A stretch of DNA of 64,000 nt from Kuschelorhynchus macadamiae (GCA_030620095.1 JAUTXW010000939.1:37460-101459); one strand, 5' to 3'. Counted from the stretch's first letter, positions 24,026 through 36,330 are shown. Program-made: numbers and translations. The notes: a model not told the origin generated them from the sequence alone.

Positions 24026-25612
24026 ATTATGTATCAGATTCTTACATTACTTTATCACAAATCGAACGACAGTTGGATCAAAGAAAACCAAAAGAATTTC
24101 AAAACAGCGGATCGATTGGGAATGGTCCAATAGAGGATAAAAGTTTATTCTATTTTTGGAAAATAGTAAAGGAAAAAGGCACATCAGCTAATGTTCTAAA
24201 TGAGGATGTTATTACTGCGCACGACACTACACTAACCAATAATTTACCACTTCTGGATTTCGATTCTTTAGATCCAGGCTTGAATTATTCCGAAAATTTG
24301 TGGATGGACATCGAAAACGACGAGTTAATCTATGATCCTGATCTAACGGGATCTACGCCACAAAATCATGGCAAATTTGAAACTGTGTGTATCGAACCCG
24401 TTGGACAACCCGATGCTAAAGTATGGGTTCATAATTCCGCTGAATCAAGTAATATTTTATAGAAACGTAATATTTTTAGTTTACCTATATTACATTTACT
24501 TTTTAGCTCCAAGATCTCGTAAAAAAGTGATAATTATGTCCATACGGCCCCTAATTCCCTAGTTACCGTTTCCCCAAACCTTGCTAACAAAGTTTTGTCT
24601 CTGAATCCAAAATAATTATCTATTAAAGGCAATACTGTCAGCGATTACCAATGTACCCTTAATGGTAAATACTTATAATTAGTAAATGTTATGTGTCACT
24701 CATGTCTCAAAATATATGAAATCAATTTTTTTATTTATTTATTATACTTGATTTTTAGATGCAAAGTTCATTGACAATAAAATTCTTGATTCCTGTATGT
24801 CAACCATGAAGGCAAGGTCATTAGAGAGACAATCAGTGCGCTTAAAGAAATATCTATATCAAACACTAAAGAAGAAACCAATTTAAAAACTCCAGAGCTC
24901 TTGTACCTTTCAACACAATTCAAGGCTTACATCTAAGCCCATTTAACAACTTTATTGATTTCGAAAAAAATAACACAGTTGCTACATCGAAAGAATATAT
25001 AGAACACCAGAAAAAGATAGATGCGGAAAAAAAAGAAAGAATAAGAAAAATATCTATATCAAACACTAAAGAAGAAACCAATTTCAAAACTCCAGAAGCT
25101 CTTGCACTTTCTAAGACAATTCAGAACTTACCTCTAAGCCCATTTGACAACTTTATTGATTTAGAAAATAACACCTACAGTTGCTACATCGGAAGAATAT
25201 ATAGAGCATCAGAAAAAGATAGACGCGGAGAAAAAAAAGAAAGAATGAGAAAAATCAGAGAGGGCGGAAAAAAGAAAAAATAAAGAAAAAGAACAACTAA
25301 AGAAACAAACGAAAAAAGTGAGAAAATAATAATGACACAAATAATAACACAAATGAGACTGATAGCGAGGTAAAGCATGTCATTGTAATATATGAAGAAC
25401 AATATTTTCCTGGTTTGATCTTTGATTTAAGCTCGAATGGTATAGTTGTATAAAAAATGGCAAGGAGTGGTATGAATTGGAAGTAGACCGAGAAGAATAA
25501 TATACTTACATACAGTTCAAATGAACTTGTACGCAAAATAAATCCACCAAAGTTAATTAACCGCCGAAGCATTTATTGTGTACACGAAATTGAAGAACTT
25601 ATGAGGGGTTAA
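24026..25612 (+). pseudogene. multi-exon coding remnant with a WKW-type C-terminal domain
   Basis: The first open block at 24016-24464, after a TAG, encodes an acidic stretch with DYVSDSYITLSQIERQ, IENDELIYDPDLTGSTP and VWVHNSAES. A donor A|GTAATA near 24450 and an acceptor TTTTTAG ending at 24506 would join it in frame to TPRSRKKV. Later blocks encode KTPEALALSKTIQNLPLSP and a Lys/Glu-rich run. A C-terminal domain with VIYEEQYFPGLIFDL, SGMNWK and VRKINPPKLINRR resembles a module I associate with C-termini of insect DDE transposon proteins. Stops and shifts are present. No catalytic core is recognised, and the function is unknown. Confidence 0.45.
24848..25254. repeat. 200-bp tandem duplication inside the coding remnant
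   Basis: Bases 24848-25047 and 25048-25254 are head-to-tail copies starting AAATATCTATATCAAACACT. Both encode the same SISNTKEETNF...LSPF.NFIDF/LE peptide and end in the AAAAAAGAAAGAAT run. They differ by scattered substitutions and one- or two-base indels that shift the frame in at least one copy. Confidence 0.92.
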
Positions 25613-26039
25613 GAAAGCAGTTTGTTCCCAAAGGAACATAGTTATAAGCGTTTATGTTCATTTTTACTTAGATTCAACTTAGAAATGTTAAATTCTTTTT
25701 ATGTTATGTTTTTTTTTCTTTAAAAATTGATTTATTATAATGTCTTGCATTATACTAACACAAACTAAAAAAACTAAATAAAAACAACTAAAAAATCAAG
25801 GTATCAGTGATATTCTGCATAAGAAATGGCAGTCAGTAATAGGAGCCAAAATGGTCGGTAATAAGAACAGCACACAGGAAGTTAAAGGTAAAAGGTCGGT
25901 AAAGTGTACATATCAGAAGTTTCAGAAAAAAAATATTTTTTTTTTAATAAAAAGGTCAACTTTTCCGTTATTTGTTACTCTCTGTTTCTTAAAAACATTT
26001 TAAACTTGAGACTGAAAATATTAGAAAATAAAGTTTTTA

Positions 26040-26705
26040 CTTAAACACCATAATAATAACGATTGCGATTAACCGAACACTTTGGTGTTTTGAGGAAAAA
26101 TGGGTACACAAATCGCAACAAAGAGAAAGTTATTAATGTATCGGGGTAGAGGGTTCCCGAACACCAAAATATATAAACCGGGAAGGCAATAAGTACTCTT
26201 AACATATGTAAAAGTCACAACAGAGAAAATTAGAAGAATTGTTAAAAACACAACATAAAAAACACTACATAAGCCAAAAACAATTATAGGTAAACTTTTT
26301 GGAGAATCAAAAGACAATACCAAATTTTAAAATCAATACAGCATTCCATGCCAAGACTTTGAAAAGTTTTACGTGGGGCAAGTAACAGACGAAAATCAGG
26401 AAAAGTAGAAGAGCATAAAGATAATATCAGAAACAAATAAACAATCTCGGCTTTACTCCTACATCATCATGAAACGGACCACCAAATAAATTTCGAAGGG
26501 TGTAGGAAAACTGCCTATATAGAGTATTATAAAACCAGAATAATCCGAGAAGCCATAGAAATTAAAAAACAAAGTGATTTAAATAAAAGGGACAAATCAT
26601 TACAACTATCAACAGTATGGAAGCCAATAATCGACAAACCTAAAATCAAAAAAAAGTCAAGCGGAATTAGTGCTGCTGCGACAACAGCTACATCCAGAAA
26701 ATATA
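26040..26705 (+). pseudogene. Penelope-like element, C-terminal GIY-YIG end
   Basis: The plus strand encodes, with shifts, the RT-to-endonuclease linker and GIY-YIG domain of a Penelope-like retroelement: LNICKSHNREN, IPCQDFEKFYVGQV, EEHKDNIRNK-like spacing, then TRIIREAIEIKK, DLNKRDKSLQLSTVWKPII. The IPC..C..FYVGQT-type block and the RIIREA helix are the hallmarks. The upstream RT is not recognisable and frames change at least three times. The enzyme would nick target DNA for integration. Confidence 0.78.
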
Positions 26706-26848
26706 AATAAGGACCAACAGCTGTAACTATTGTATTTTTCCCTTCGTGAGGAATTAAGAATCAACATATATATTTAAATATAATAATCCAAAGTAATTCT
26801 TGTTGTAGGTAGTTTTGAACTTTTTCTTTTTATAAATGCAAGACTTTA

Positions 26849-27061
26849 ACCCCCGTATTCACTAAAAAAGAGATAGACCAGGCCTAGTTGCCATGGTACT
26901 TAAACTCTTAGGTCGCCAGTTATGTTTTGCTTATGTTACTGTGATTTAAAACTATGACATTTAGAAAAGCTATTTGTTCAATTGTTAAAAATATCATCTT
27001 AAGCCTACAACTCTTAAGTTAGACCTGATCTAAATTTAAACTTCTTTAGTGAATATGGGTG
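26849..27061. repeat. small TIR element (MITE-like), about 213 bp
   Basis: Ends are inverted: ACCCCCGTATTCACTAAAAAAG at the left matches ACACCCATATTCACTAAAGA read inward from the right. Secondary inverted similarity occurs inside, AGACCAGGCCTAGTT against AGATCAGGTCTAACTT. No coding capacity. The target duplication is unclear. Confidence 0.7.
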
Positions 27062-28840
27062 TAAATGTCCAAACTCGTCGTCGTGTGAAAATTATAAAAA
27101 AAAAAGATTTTCTACGGCTTATAATTTGTAAACTATTAGGATAGGCACATAATAAATATATATTAATATATTTTTGTATCAAATTTTGTTATTTTTAATT
27201 TTGTATAAAAGGGTTTGCACAAAAATATGGGCACATTTTGAGCACCCTGGAACAGGCTCCAGAACTTTTGGTATACCTTAATCAAACTTAGCTAAAAAAT
27301 TAAAAAAGTATGCACACATGCCATTTATGAATATTCATTGACTGAACTAAATGGCAAGTCTGAAGAATCTTCGGCGTACCCTGTAATTATATTGTATAGT
27401 TCTTTAGTAAAAATATTTAATATATAGTCTTGTCTTGTGCCTTGGAAGACCTTGAGCCTATATATTTCCCCGCCACTGGTTTTCCGCCCTCGTGGTCTAT
27501 CCTAACATGGAAATATCCTTCTCAACAATTCATAACGTTCACTCTATACTGTCCTTCGAATAAAGGCTCCCATAATGATAAATATTGTCAAGCGAATTAA
27601 TTTGAAAGAGCAAAACATTTGTAATTTGAACTAGGCACATCAGCACGTAACACGAATAAATCTAGTCGGCGTAAAAAATGTAATAAAACGAGCGAATAAA
27701 AGCGAGCGGTGTAAAAATGATTCATAAAAATCGCTGATAATCTCTTGTGTTTGTTCAAAGTACTTTACAGATCATTTTTCTGGCAACCGACACCTATTTG
27801 TCAGAATATTATATGCTGAAAAAAAATCAAGGCTAGACGATAAACGCAAAGTATTTATAATTTTTTTTAACCTTATTTCTGGATCATTTATTTTCTGAGG
27901 GGGTATGTTGTGATATGAGAGATGAGTTTGAAAGAGGAGAGGTGCTTCAAAATATATATTGCAAAACAGTGAGCGAACCACAAGAAGACATTTTCCCTTC
28001 AAAATAAGACTTAGCGTTTGTTTCACAAAGCAAAACTTGTTCGTTGCATTCAAAAAATAAAAGCGGCTATGGCAAATTTAACTAAAATAATACTTGCTTT
28101 CTTTTAAGCATTTAAAAAGATACATTTTTCATAGGACACTTGACATTTATATTTAGGAACATTATTTAGTTTACAAGAAAACCGTTTTACAACCCATAGC
28201 CCCTCACTCTAAGACAACGGAGAACTTCGACACTAGCATACGACCAAAATATGTATTCATGGCTGAGCAGTTGATAAACTGATAAGGAAATAGTTGCAAG
28301 AAAAGCCCTAATCAAAGTTTTAATAAAGGATATTTGTACAAAATGGGAACCATAATGTCTGATTTTTACGGGAACGACTTTTTTAAAATAGTCTGGCCAG
28401 TCGGTACACTGTATGTATGTAATTGAATGTAGCCAAATGCATATTTTTCTTTTACAATATGGCTTGCGCGCGCGGCAATAATGAAAATCAGAAGGCCGAT
28501 CGGGTATTTGTAAAATTTTTTTGAGAATTTTGCAGCTTATTTAACGCGGAATAATTTTTCGGAAAGAATATTAAAAAATTTAATTCTAGTTTACGTTTTT
28601 TAATTCCTTTTACACTTTGTCCCAAAAATGAGATATGTATAACATATTTTATAATGAATTATCCTTTATGTTATTGTTTGTGTTATTGAAAATGCAACAC
28701 GTTGATCTTTTTCATAAGATGCAATATAAATATAATTTGCTATAGATCAAAGTAACTTCCTTAAAAGGAAGAAATAAGTGATTAAAAAAACATTTGTTTA
28801 TTTATTTAATATAGCAAATCGATGCCATAACAATATTGTT
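27062..28840. other. intergenic sequence without recognisable genes
   Basis: A 93-codon minus-strand ORF at 27772-28053 has no recognisable domain and no supporting context. No repeats of note were seen. Confidence 0.35.
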
Positions 28841-29131
28841 TTATATTTTTGTTTTGAACTTTATTTCCTCTCGAGATAAACAATTTTCTTTGACAAGTTT
28901 TACAAGAACAGTTAACAGTTTTGTATTTATTTTGTTATTTTGTAAGAGATAGTCTGAGTTTCGAAGAATACTAGGTTCAATAACTCCTAGAGACTCTAAA
29001 GAATTGTTATATAAGCCATCCCAAATCGGTAGGCTATATCTAAAAACCTGTTCAGCTAATGCTTTGTAAACAATTATAACAATTAATATAATAAAAATTC
29101 TCTTATGAGATAAAATGTATATATAAGGCAC
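28841..29131 (-). pseudogene. LINE ORF2 C-terminal fragment
   Basis: A 96-codon minus-strand frame encodes IVYKALAEQVFRYSLPIWDG and NNSLESLGVIEPSILR. This pattern is typical of the domain after the RT thumb in CR1/jockey-type LINEs. It ends near LLTVLVKLVKENCL. The piece stops about 65 bases before the hAT end at 29196. It may belong to the same LINE as the RT piece at 30950-31960. Confidence 0.6.
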
Positions 29132-29195
29132 CGTATTTTATTACATAAGTATGTCGCATGATGTCACATTTTAAAAGATTACTTATATTATATAT

Positions 29196-30735
29196 CAGTG
29201 GCGGCTATTCAGATGAAGTAGGTGAAGTGCTACTTCACCAGGAAAAATAAACAAGCAAACATCTAACTATATTTATTATATATCTCTTAATATTTTAGTT
29301 TTTACATTCATTTATTCACCTAATTGGTAAAAAATAAACTGTACATCTCGAATAAATATTTTACTTGACCGTTGGCGGCATTTCTTGTTAAAACTTTCAA
29401 TCGAACTTTATTATAACAACTATAACAGTGGCGCAAACCGCTTTGACTTTGCTGGAGGTGCTATGTTTAGTTTACGCTTTTTCCTACTATGTTGCCATGA
29501 CAACGCGTATCCGATGACGTCGAGCCTAGCGCCATACAACGCTCTCGGTAAATTGCAGTACACTACACCCACGTGTCGTTCAGTTTGCGGTGGTTATTTA
29601 CTTTTATTTCCGCGGATTTCGCTGCAATCGGTAAGTTCCTTTGCAGTTAACTTGACTGTTTTGTGTTATATTTATTTATGGTGTTGTTACATCTTCAAAT
29701 TCGAAGTTAGTAAATGTGATTGTTCAAGACTGGAATAAATTAAAAGACGTCTTTGAATTTATTACAAACTGTGACAAATTTGATGAAAAATCAATTCGCC
29801 TTGCCAAAGGATTTTTAGGTGAGATAAACGATTTTGAATTCACGTTTCTGGCATTAATGTTTAATGACATTTTCTCAATCACAGACATACTATTTGGCGT
29901 TCTTCAAAAAAAATCGCTTGACATTCATTTTTGCATATCCATTATAAAACGCTGTCGTGAGACACTCTGTAAAAAAATAAATGAACATTTTTTTAATACC
30001 GTGTTTGATAAACTAAATTCTATTACAGAAATAAATCATTAGAAACGTGAGCATGCTAAGCTTTCACCTGAAGAAATTAGGGCTAAGTATAGAACCTTTT
30101 TTTATGAAATATTGGAACATATTTTAATGGAAATGACACTAAGATTTCAAGACTGTAAAAAACTTACATTTTCATGTTTGGCAGGTTCTGCTAAATTTTC
30201 CGAATATAGTTTAAATTTTCCGGCTGGCCCGTTTGCAATTTTGTTATAGTTATATGGGGAAATATTTTCAAAAAGTCAACGACTTAAAAATGAGCTTGGT
30301 ATTATTTTTGACAATGAGAGTAATGGAATATATCGCTGCAAGAGCAAGTGAAAAAAATTAATAAAAATAAATATATTTTTACCGAAGCATATAAATTGTT
30401 TTCCCTTATGTTGACAATACCGTCAACAACTGCTTCAGTGGAGAGAAGTTTTTCTTGCTTCAAATGTGTAAAAACTTATTTAAGAAATACAATATCTCAC
30501 GAAACACTTTCTTCTCTTGGCAATATTTCAATTCAAAAGGAATTTTTGGAAGAGATTAGGGCAACTCATCCATTTTATGAGGATGTTATAAATAAATTTG
30601 CTGCTATAAAGGATAGGAGAATTGATTTAGTATACAAAATTTAGGCAAGTCGTAAAAAATATTTTACCCCCTCCACATATACAAAAATTCTGGAAAAAAA
30701 ATTATTGCGATATTTTCTTGCTTCATTTGCACTTC
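29196..30735 (+). mobile_element. hAT element, internally deleted, third ZMYM1-like copy
   Basis: Starts with the TIR CAGTGGCGGCTATTCAG at 29196. A locally GC-richer leader at 29480-29640 ends at a donor-like CG|GTAAGT and precedes transposase sequence at 29716-30644. No GCCGCCACTG right end was found. Similarity fades into a short TA run near 30738, so the right end is probably lost. Confidence 0.7.
29716..30644 (+). pseudogene. hAT transposase (ZMYM1-like), C-terminal half
   Basis: Three blocks survive. 29716-30042 encodes NDFEFTFLALMFNDIFSITD and related helices. 30043-30345 holds a shifted middle portion with SPEEIRAKYRTFFYE and CLAGSAKFSEYSLNFP. 30348-30644 encodes the dimerisation domain, LTIPSTTASVERSFSC and FAAIKDRRIDLVY. 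The N-terminal BED/TTF finger and first catalytic region are absent. The block order matches the remnant at 3-886, with different sequence. An internal TAG at 30040-30042 and later stops make it inactive. Confidence 0.82.
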
Positions 30736-30949
30736 ATATATATATATATACATTATACTTATTCCAATGTAATGTTTACCTAAAATTTAAAAGGTCATTT
30801 GTTTTTACAGTGTCAAAATTGGGTATATGTGCCTCAGTGATGGAAAATGTAAATTAATCGATGTGATCTGTATTTAAAGATAATTTAAATGAATCAAGAA
30901 TTTTCTTTTACTTTTTCAAAGAATGTTATTACTTTTTGTCATTTCTCCA

Positions 30950-31960
30950 CTTTCTGACCATGTACAAAGAGGTACCGTGTCACAGGCGCTAAACATGATT
31001 GGTCCCAACACTGTGCCCTGTGGAACCCCCATTTTGAGAATTTCAGGCACTTCTATCTAGGTGTTCAGTAATTTTGCTCACTATTGTGAATATTGCTTCT
31101 GTTGTATGTATACCTGTTCTAAGTCAAAACAATTCAATACAGTCAAAACTGCTCAGAACTTATGATAATATTAGTTTTAAAAAGTCTATTAACCGCTTCT
31201 TCAAGGTTTTTTCGAATATTTTAGCCAAGTTAGAGACAACACTAATAGGGCGGTAATTATTAACAATATCTTTATCATCTGCTTTATGTATTGGTAATCA
31301 TATTAATATTCTAAATTTCTTGAAACAGTCCCCGTTCAATAAATACAGTTAAAAATATATTTCAATAAATCAGTCAGAAACTCATATCAAATTTTTATAG
31401 TCTTAGAAGGAATTTCATCTACACAATAAGCACATTTATTTTTTGAGCACTGATATGTTCAGGTGTACTACGAGTAAATAAATTGATGAGTACTACTACA
31501 ATACTGGGGTTCGGTGGAAAGTTCGTTGTATCATTTTTGTTTTTTTTTTATTCCTAGCTTCTGCTATAATATCATACTTTTTCATAATATCATTAAAATT
31601 TTCAAGTATTTTATTCTTATAATAGTTACACAATATTTTGTGTAAATTATAATTTTATTTAATTTGTTTCTATATACTTTATATTTAATTATTTTTCAGG
31701 GCTACGACAGATTTTTCATTTTGTCGCATTGTTTTTCTTAAAGTTATTATTCCATTCGTTATCCATTGCCTAATTTTTTTAGGTTTAATTTTTTTCAAGA
31801 ACTGTTATAGGTTTATCAATTAGTTCGTTTATTTTGGATATAAATATATTTTTAACAATCTCATTAAAAATCACATTCCAAGTCAATGTTTGCAGCACCC
31901 TCTCCGTTTTTCATAAAATCAATCCTAAAATGTGTGTTTGTAATATTCCTATCAGAAGTT
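30950..31960 (-). pseudogene. LINE reverse-transcriptase fragment
   Basis: Minus-strand pieces of a CR1/jockey-like RT. Order on that strand: ITNTHFRIDFMKNGEGAAN at the end of the endonuclease/linker, RQWITNGIITLRKTMRQNEK (linker), KIIKILENFNDIM-like, then SLTWLKYSKKPLRSGLIDFL (motif 2 region), SQF, and GFHRAQCWDQ, which in the next frame reads as the GVPQGTVLGP motif-B box. The YADD box is not found. Frames shift repeatedly. Confidence 0.6.
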
Positions 31961-32150
31961 TATACCTTAGCATCACTAGTAAATATACTAACAAGTAATA
32001 TATCAGGTTTTCTCAGTGGATTATGGGTTGGTGTATTAGTCGTTTACGTGACCTTAGGTATCTAGGCCCACACAATTATTTTCGATCATATTTTACTATT
32101 TATGTAAACTTGAGCAAAAATAATTATTTAAATTAAATTACCACAATATG

Positions 32151-32480
32151 AGTTACGAGAAACTGAGAACCCCGTATTTGAAAATTTTAAGCAGTTCAGA
32201 AGTTATTGAAAAATATTTTTTTTAACATGTCAATTTTTTTTAATTACCTCTTTACAACGTACCTACCCTATTTGAAAATGAAATTGTGGGGAAAAATTTT
32301 TTTTTGACAAATCTCAAATGACGCCTCTAATAGTTACATGGAACCGTGAAAACCGTATATAAAAATTTGAAGTAAAAATTTTTTTTTGACAATTCTCAAA
32401 TGACGCCCCTAAAAGTTACATGGAATTTTGAAAACCGTATTTAAAAAAATTAAGCAGTTTAAAAGGTAAGGAAAAAAACA
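32151..32480. repeat. short tandem repeat array, unit about 82 bp
   Basis: Two clear units start near 32291 and 32373 with AAAAATTTTTTTTTGACAA, followed by TCTCAAATGACGCC and AGTTACATGGAA, and end in GAAAACCGTAT. A third, more diverged unit precedes them at 32151-32225. Non-coding. Confidence 0.75.
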
Positions 32481-34779
32481 GTTTTTTTTAAAGCGTTCGA
32501 CCTCGCAAAACTAACAATGTATCGCGCTTAATGTTTGGACAGCAGATTTAAGCTTTTGCTATAATATACAATGTGTTAGAGACAGACAGAAAATAAGAAT
32601 CTCCCCAAATTCACAAACGAGGTTTTTAAATACCCTAAATGTATGACTGGATTACATAGTGAGACCTCGGAGCAGAAACGTCGGATTTCAAATGTAGGTG
32701 CACCATCTTGTAGATAAGGAAAAGTTACTACAAAGATGTAAAATTTATTTTTTAATACCTTTTCAAATGCAGTATACAGATAATTTCTCGTTTGTTTACG
32801 GATATCCTCGAAAATATTTAAAATTTTCCAACTTTGTTAATTAATTATTATTACCCGACATTAAATTACGCAGCTTTGTCCTAATTTAATCGTCCTTGTA
32901 TCTCTTACCGTTTCCGGGATCTCAATACTCGTACCTTAAATTTGTAACACCATGTATATATCTGTCTTGGAAGCATCTGATCAGACATTGTAAGAAAATA
33001 CTTTGAAAAGCTAATTATGTGTACTCCTCATAATACACGCACGATTTTAAGATTTTTCAGAAATAATCGCTAAAAGTAGAAAAAAAAATAAAAATATCAA
33101 AAAGCTCGAAAATGTACCCATTCCGGTAATGAGATTACAAAATTTAATAGTACAGTTTAAACATTGACTAAATCAGTAACGAAAATGATAATTTCAAAAC
33201 TCAATAACTTTTTCAGAAGACCTATTCAAATGTACACCTATTAATCAAATAAAATCGGTTCAAAACACAAGAAATAATCATCTTATTATTAAAATACAAC
33301 GCCAATATCAAATATAAGCAAAACTTCGATTTTTGTTTATAAAAAAATTATTAACCCAACACTTACATTATAATACGGAGATGGTTGCCTGGGCAGATGC
33401 CTTGAACCACGTTTATAGTTTCTTCGATTTTTGAATAGCTTTTTGATTACAAGAGAATGAAAATGTACCTACACTTAAACTCGTAAGTTTAAAATACAAA
33501 TCGTGAAAAATACTCTTTAAGGCATAAATAGAAAAACATAAATCGAAGCGATAACGAATATCAGGGAAACATTTTACTTTAAACAAACCAAAACTCAGCC
33601 GTGACATCTATCACAACTGACATGTCAAATGTCTCTAGGCCAAGGCCACCTATCATTTCGCGTCATATATGGATCGGTACCTATCGATTTTTGACCGATA
33701 TGTGCACTTTTTTCTTTAAATCGAATTTTCACCCACTTCCTGAGTAGGTAGAGGGAAATGTTATTAGAGTTTTTTTGTAGCCAAATAAATGCTCCATCCG
33801 CGGGTCTGAAAATGATTTCGATTAATATTCGCAGTAAGAAGCAAAATAAGGTTAAAGTTGGAATTTAAATTATCAACTTTAAAAAATTGCAGTTATTTAA
33901 CCGTTAAAGTTTTAAACTCGAAATTTGGACACGGTCTACCTTAAAATATATCCTGTTTCGTAAAAAATTACCCTACCGGCTTAAATATATTAGTTTCCTT
34001 GTAATACTTATAAAAATGTACTCATTCTTGGAAACTTTAGTGCAAACTTCACCTCGTTAGTGTTTATAATCCAAGACCTTTCCTAAACAGTCCATTTTGT
34101 GTAGCTTTCTAAACACTTTCCGGTGCCGTAACTAGCATTCTGACCAGATGCCTACTTTTTGTATAAAAAATTATTTTTTTATGACTTTATTGAAAAATTT
34201 CAGTTTTTCTTAAAACTTTCTATTTTCTCGTCATTTTTCCGACAGAGATGCATTTAGGTTCTTGTTCTTCAAGATATTTCCTATGAAAAACGTCTCTTGG
34301 AAAATTTCGATGGGACTCGCCCACTTTGAGATATAAACGCCCCAAAAGAACTTTTTTTCGAACGAACAAAACTCGTAAAATCGTCAAATGAAATCGAAAC
34401 CTAACCAAAAACAATAGGATTCTGTAAGACCGGAAGAACCATTCTTCCAGAAAGTTTCGTCAGCGGAAAATTAAAATCGCGACCTCAACCGAATACATCG
34501 AAGTTGAATTTTTTGGTCAACTTTGCGGAACCATATCTTCGGTATCAAACGTGGTAGAGAAAAATCTCGAGTCCTACGTCTCCTCTAAAAACACATCAAA
34601 TTCAATGTTCTATCTCTAATAGTTTCCGAGATATGTCGACCGAAAAGTCGAAAAACACGGTTTTCTGAAATGATACGCCCCACACCAGGTTTTCATCCCT
34701 GAGTGTGAGAGCCATTTTAACAAATACAGATAAATGAACCGGTAGTTCATAATTAATAAAGTACGGGTTTTTTCTGTTA
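32481..34779. other. intergenic sequence without recognisable genes
   Basis: No domain recognised. The 34200-34700 part is richer in GC, with phrases such as TTCCGAGATATGTCGACC and GGAAGAACCATTC. It looks like part of an old dispersed repeat, but I cannot name a family. Confidence 0.4.
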
Positions 34780-35170
34780 AATAGACATGATCAAGACAAG
34801 TACCTGAAGCTGGGCTTGTAGGTAGAAGATTATGTGCTGCAAGTACTGATAAAAAAGCTTTAACTTTATGGTTGTCTTTAGATAACCTATTTGTATAAAT
34901 ATCTTCTAATATAAAATCTATATTACGGCATTGTTTATATGTAAGATAAAAATCAGAAGTTCTTAATGAGGGTTATCTAGACACTGCTTATATCTCAAAG
35001 GCTAAAAGATTTATTATTTATTTATTATTTTACTGTTAGCTAGTTTAGAAGTATCTATTCCTATAGTATAGTTTTGATATAAATCCATATAGTTCCATCA
35101 AAGACATTAAAGTCGCCACTTTCGTAAGAAAGACTATAACCAGAAATATCAAACTGTACCTTATTTCCAA
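34780..35170 (-). pseudogene. LINE endonuclease fragment
   Basis: The minus strand encodes DISGYSLSYESGDFNVFDG, then NRLSKDNHKVKAFLSVLAA, then HNLLPTSPASGTCLDHVYL. These fit the middle and later parts of a LINE endonuclease, which nicks target DNA for priming. Stops interrupt the frame near 34970-35040. It lies upstream, on the same strand, of the RT piece at 30950-31960. Confidence 0.5.
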
Positions 35171-36330
35171 ATTTATTACATCCTTAGAGATTTATTATAT
35201 TGCACATTGCCTTCATTAATATCATTTAAGACCTCCACTGAAGTGTTGATCAATCGGGCGTACCATAGTCTGTTTTTTGACTTTAAGAGCCGAATCTGAT
35301 ATTGTAAATTTGGCCAAACCAGATCAGACATTTTATGATTAACATTGTAATGAGTGTTATTACAAAGAATGGGACTATAAGTATGTTGCAACTGGAATGT
35401 GATACTACAACTGATAATTTATGTAGGGCAAGTCTCCCAGTGATAGGTAAATGGAATACATTTTTACAAAAATTCTTGACCCCTTGTAGGCGTCACTAGT
35501 AACAATATCGTATTCAAGTTACAACACACTTGTAGCCTTATTCTTTGTTGATATTTTTTTAATCATTCTAAATTATGCCTTTTCATAGAAGCTCGATCTA
35601 TAGCACATGTTGTTAGTAATGCATTTTATAAGAAAAATCTCTCAAATAAAATTAGATGTTGATGCGGCACATCAGGGTACAATTATTTAACATCACAAAA
35701 TTTCCCGTGACCTGTGTCTTAGATAAAAACTCTGGTTATCGATTTCCCCATATCCACACCTCTGCACAAGTCGACGTTTTCGTCAAGATTTCTAACCTCA
35801 TTTAGCTAAGGCAGGAAGCTAAATACCTTAGTCTTGTCATACCAGTTTTGTCGTTTTTGACACTAGCTGCATCAACTCTCCAAATACAGGAACCCTAGCT
35901 TTAAGAGGATTTCAAAGTAACTCTAAAACACGTTTACTTTTCAACGCCTCATTTACCGAAGTACAAAAAAATTTAATTTTTTTTTATTTTATAAAAATGA
36001 TTATCTTGTTTTCTATTGAAAAACTGCAGACTTTCCGATGTTCTGTTATAAAACCCAGATCAAATTAGGTTTAACTTTTTTTAAAAAACACTATAGTTTT
36101 TTTTACTACACGATAACGCGTTTTTAAGGTCAACCACCATATTTTGTATTTGGCTAAATGTGAGCTTGTTCGCTACACTAATGAGATTTCTGTCGGTGAT
36201 CCACGTTAATCTGTCACACTGCATGTATCATGTGTTTTATGTGAGAATTTAAATTCACTTCGATATCCTCTTAACGGATCGCCCTTGGAGCAGCGACCTC
36301 CAATATTCACATCACTAAGTACTGGATTTT
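35171..36330. other. intergenic sequence without recognisable genes
   Basis: A 71-codon minus-strand ORF at 35176-35391 directly precedes the LINE fragment but shows no clear domain. Nothing else recognised. Confidence 0.35.

Larger units (their letters stand above)
23143..25865 (+). mobile_element. candidate DNA transposon with TACCGACC-type ends
   Basis: CTTATTACCGACCAT at 23143-23157 is repeated as a perfect inverted 15-mer at 25851-25865. Extra TACCGACC copies lie inside the left end (23443 and 23575 regions), and GGTCGGTA recurs at the right (25891), giving inward-facing subterminal repeats. Between them lies an intron-like, lysine-rich coding remnant. The outer limit could extend to about 23125 and 25905, where GTAC-containing variants occur. 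No target duplication was established and no catalytic domain is recognised, so the class is unknown. Confidence 0.5.

Noticed and set aside
27772..28053. 93-codon minus-strand ORF
   Set aside because: No recognisable motif, neighbours or repeat copy. Chance ORFs of this size are expected in AT-rich DNA.
30738..30751. short TA run as an LTR-element target
   Set aside because: Only about 14 bases and no LTR nearby. It merely marks the fade-out of the hAT copy.
33413..33607. 64-codon minus-strand ORF with FKVKCFPDIRYRFDLC
   Set aside because: Looks protein-like at first sight but has no start context, no extension and no family I can name.
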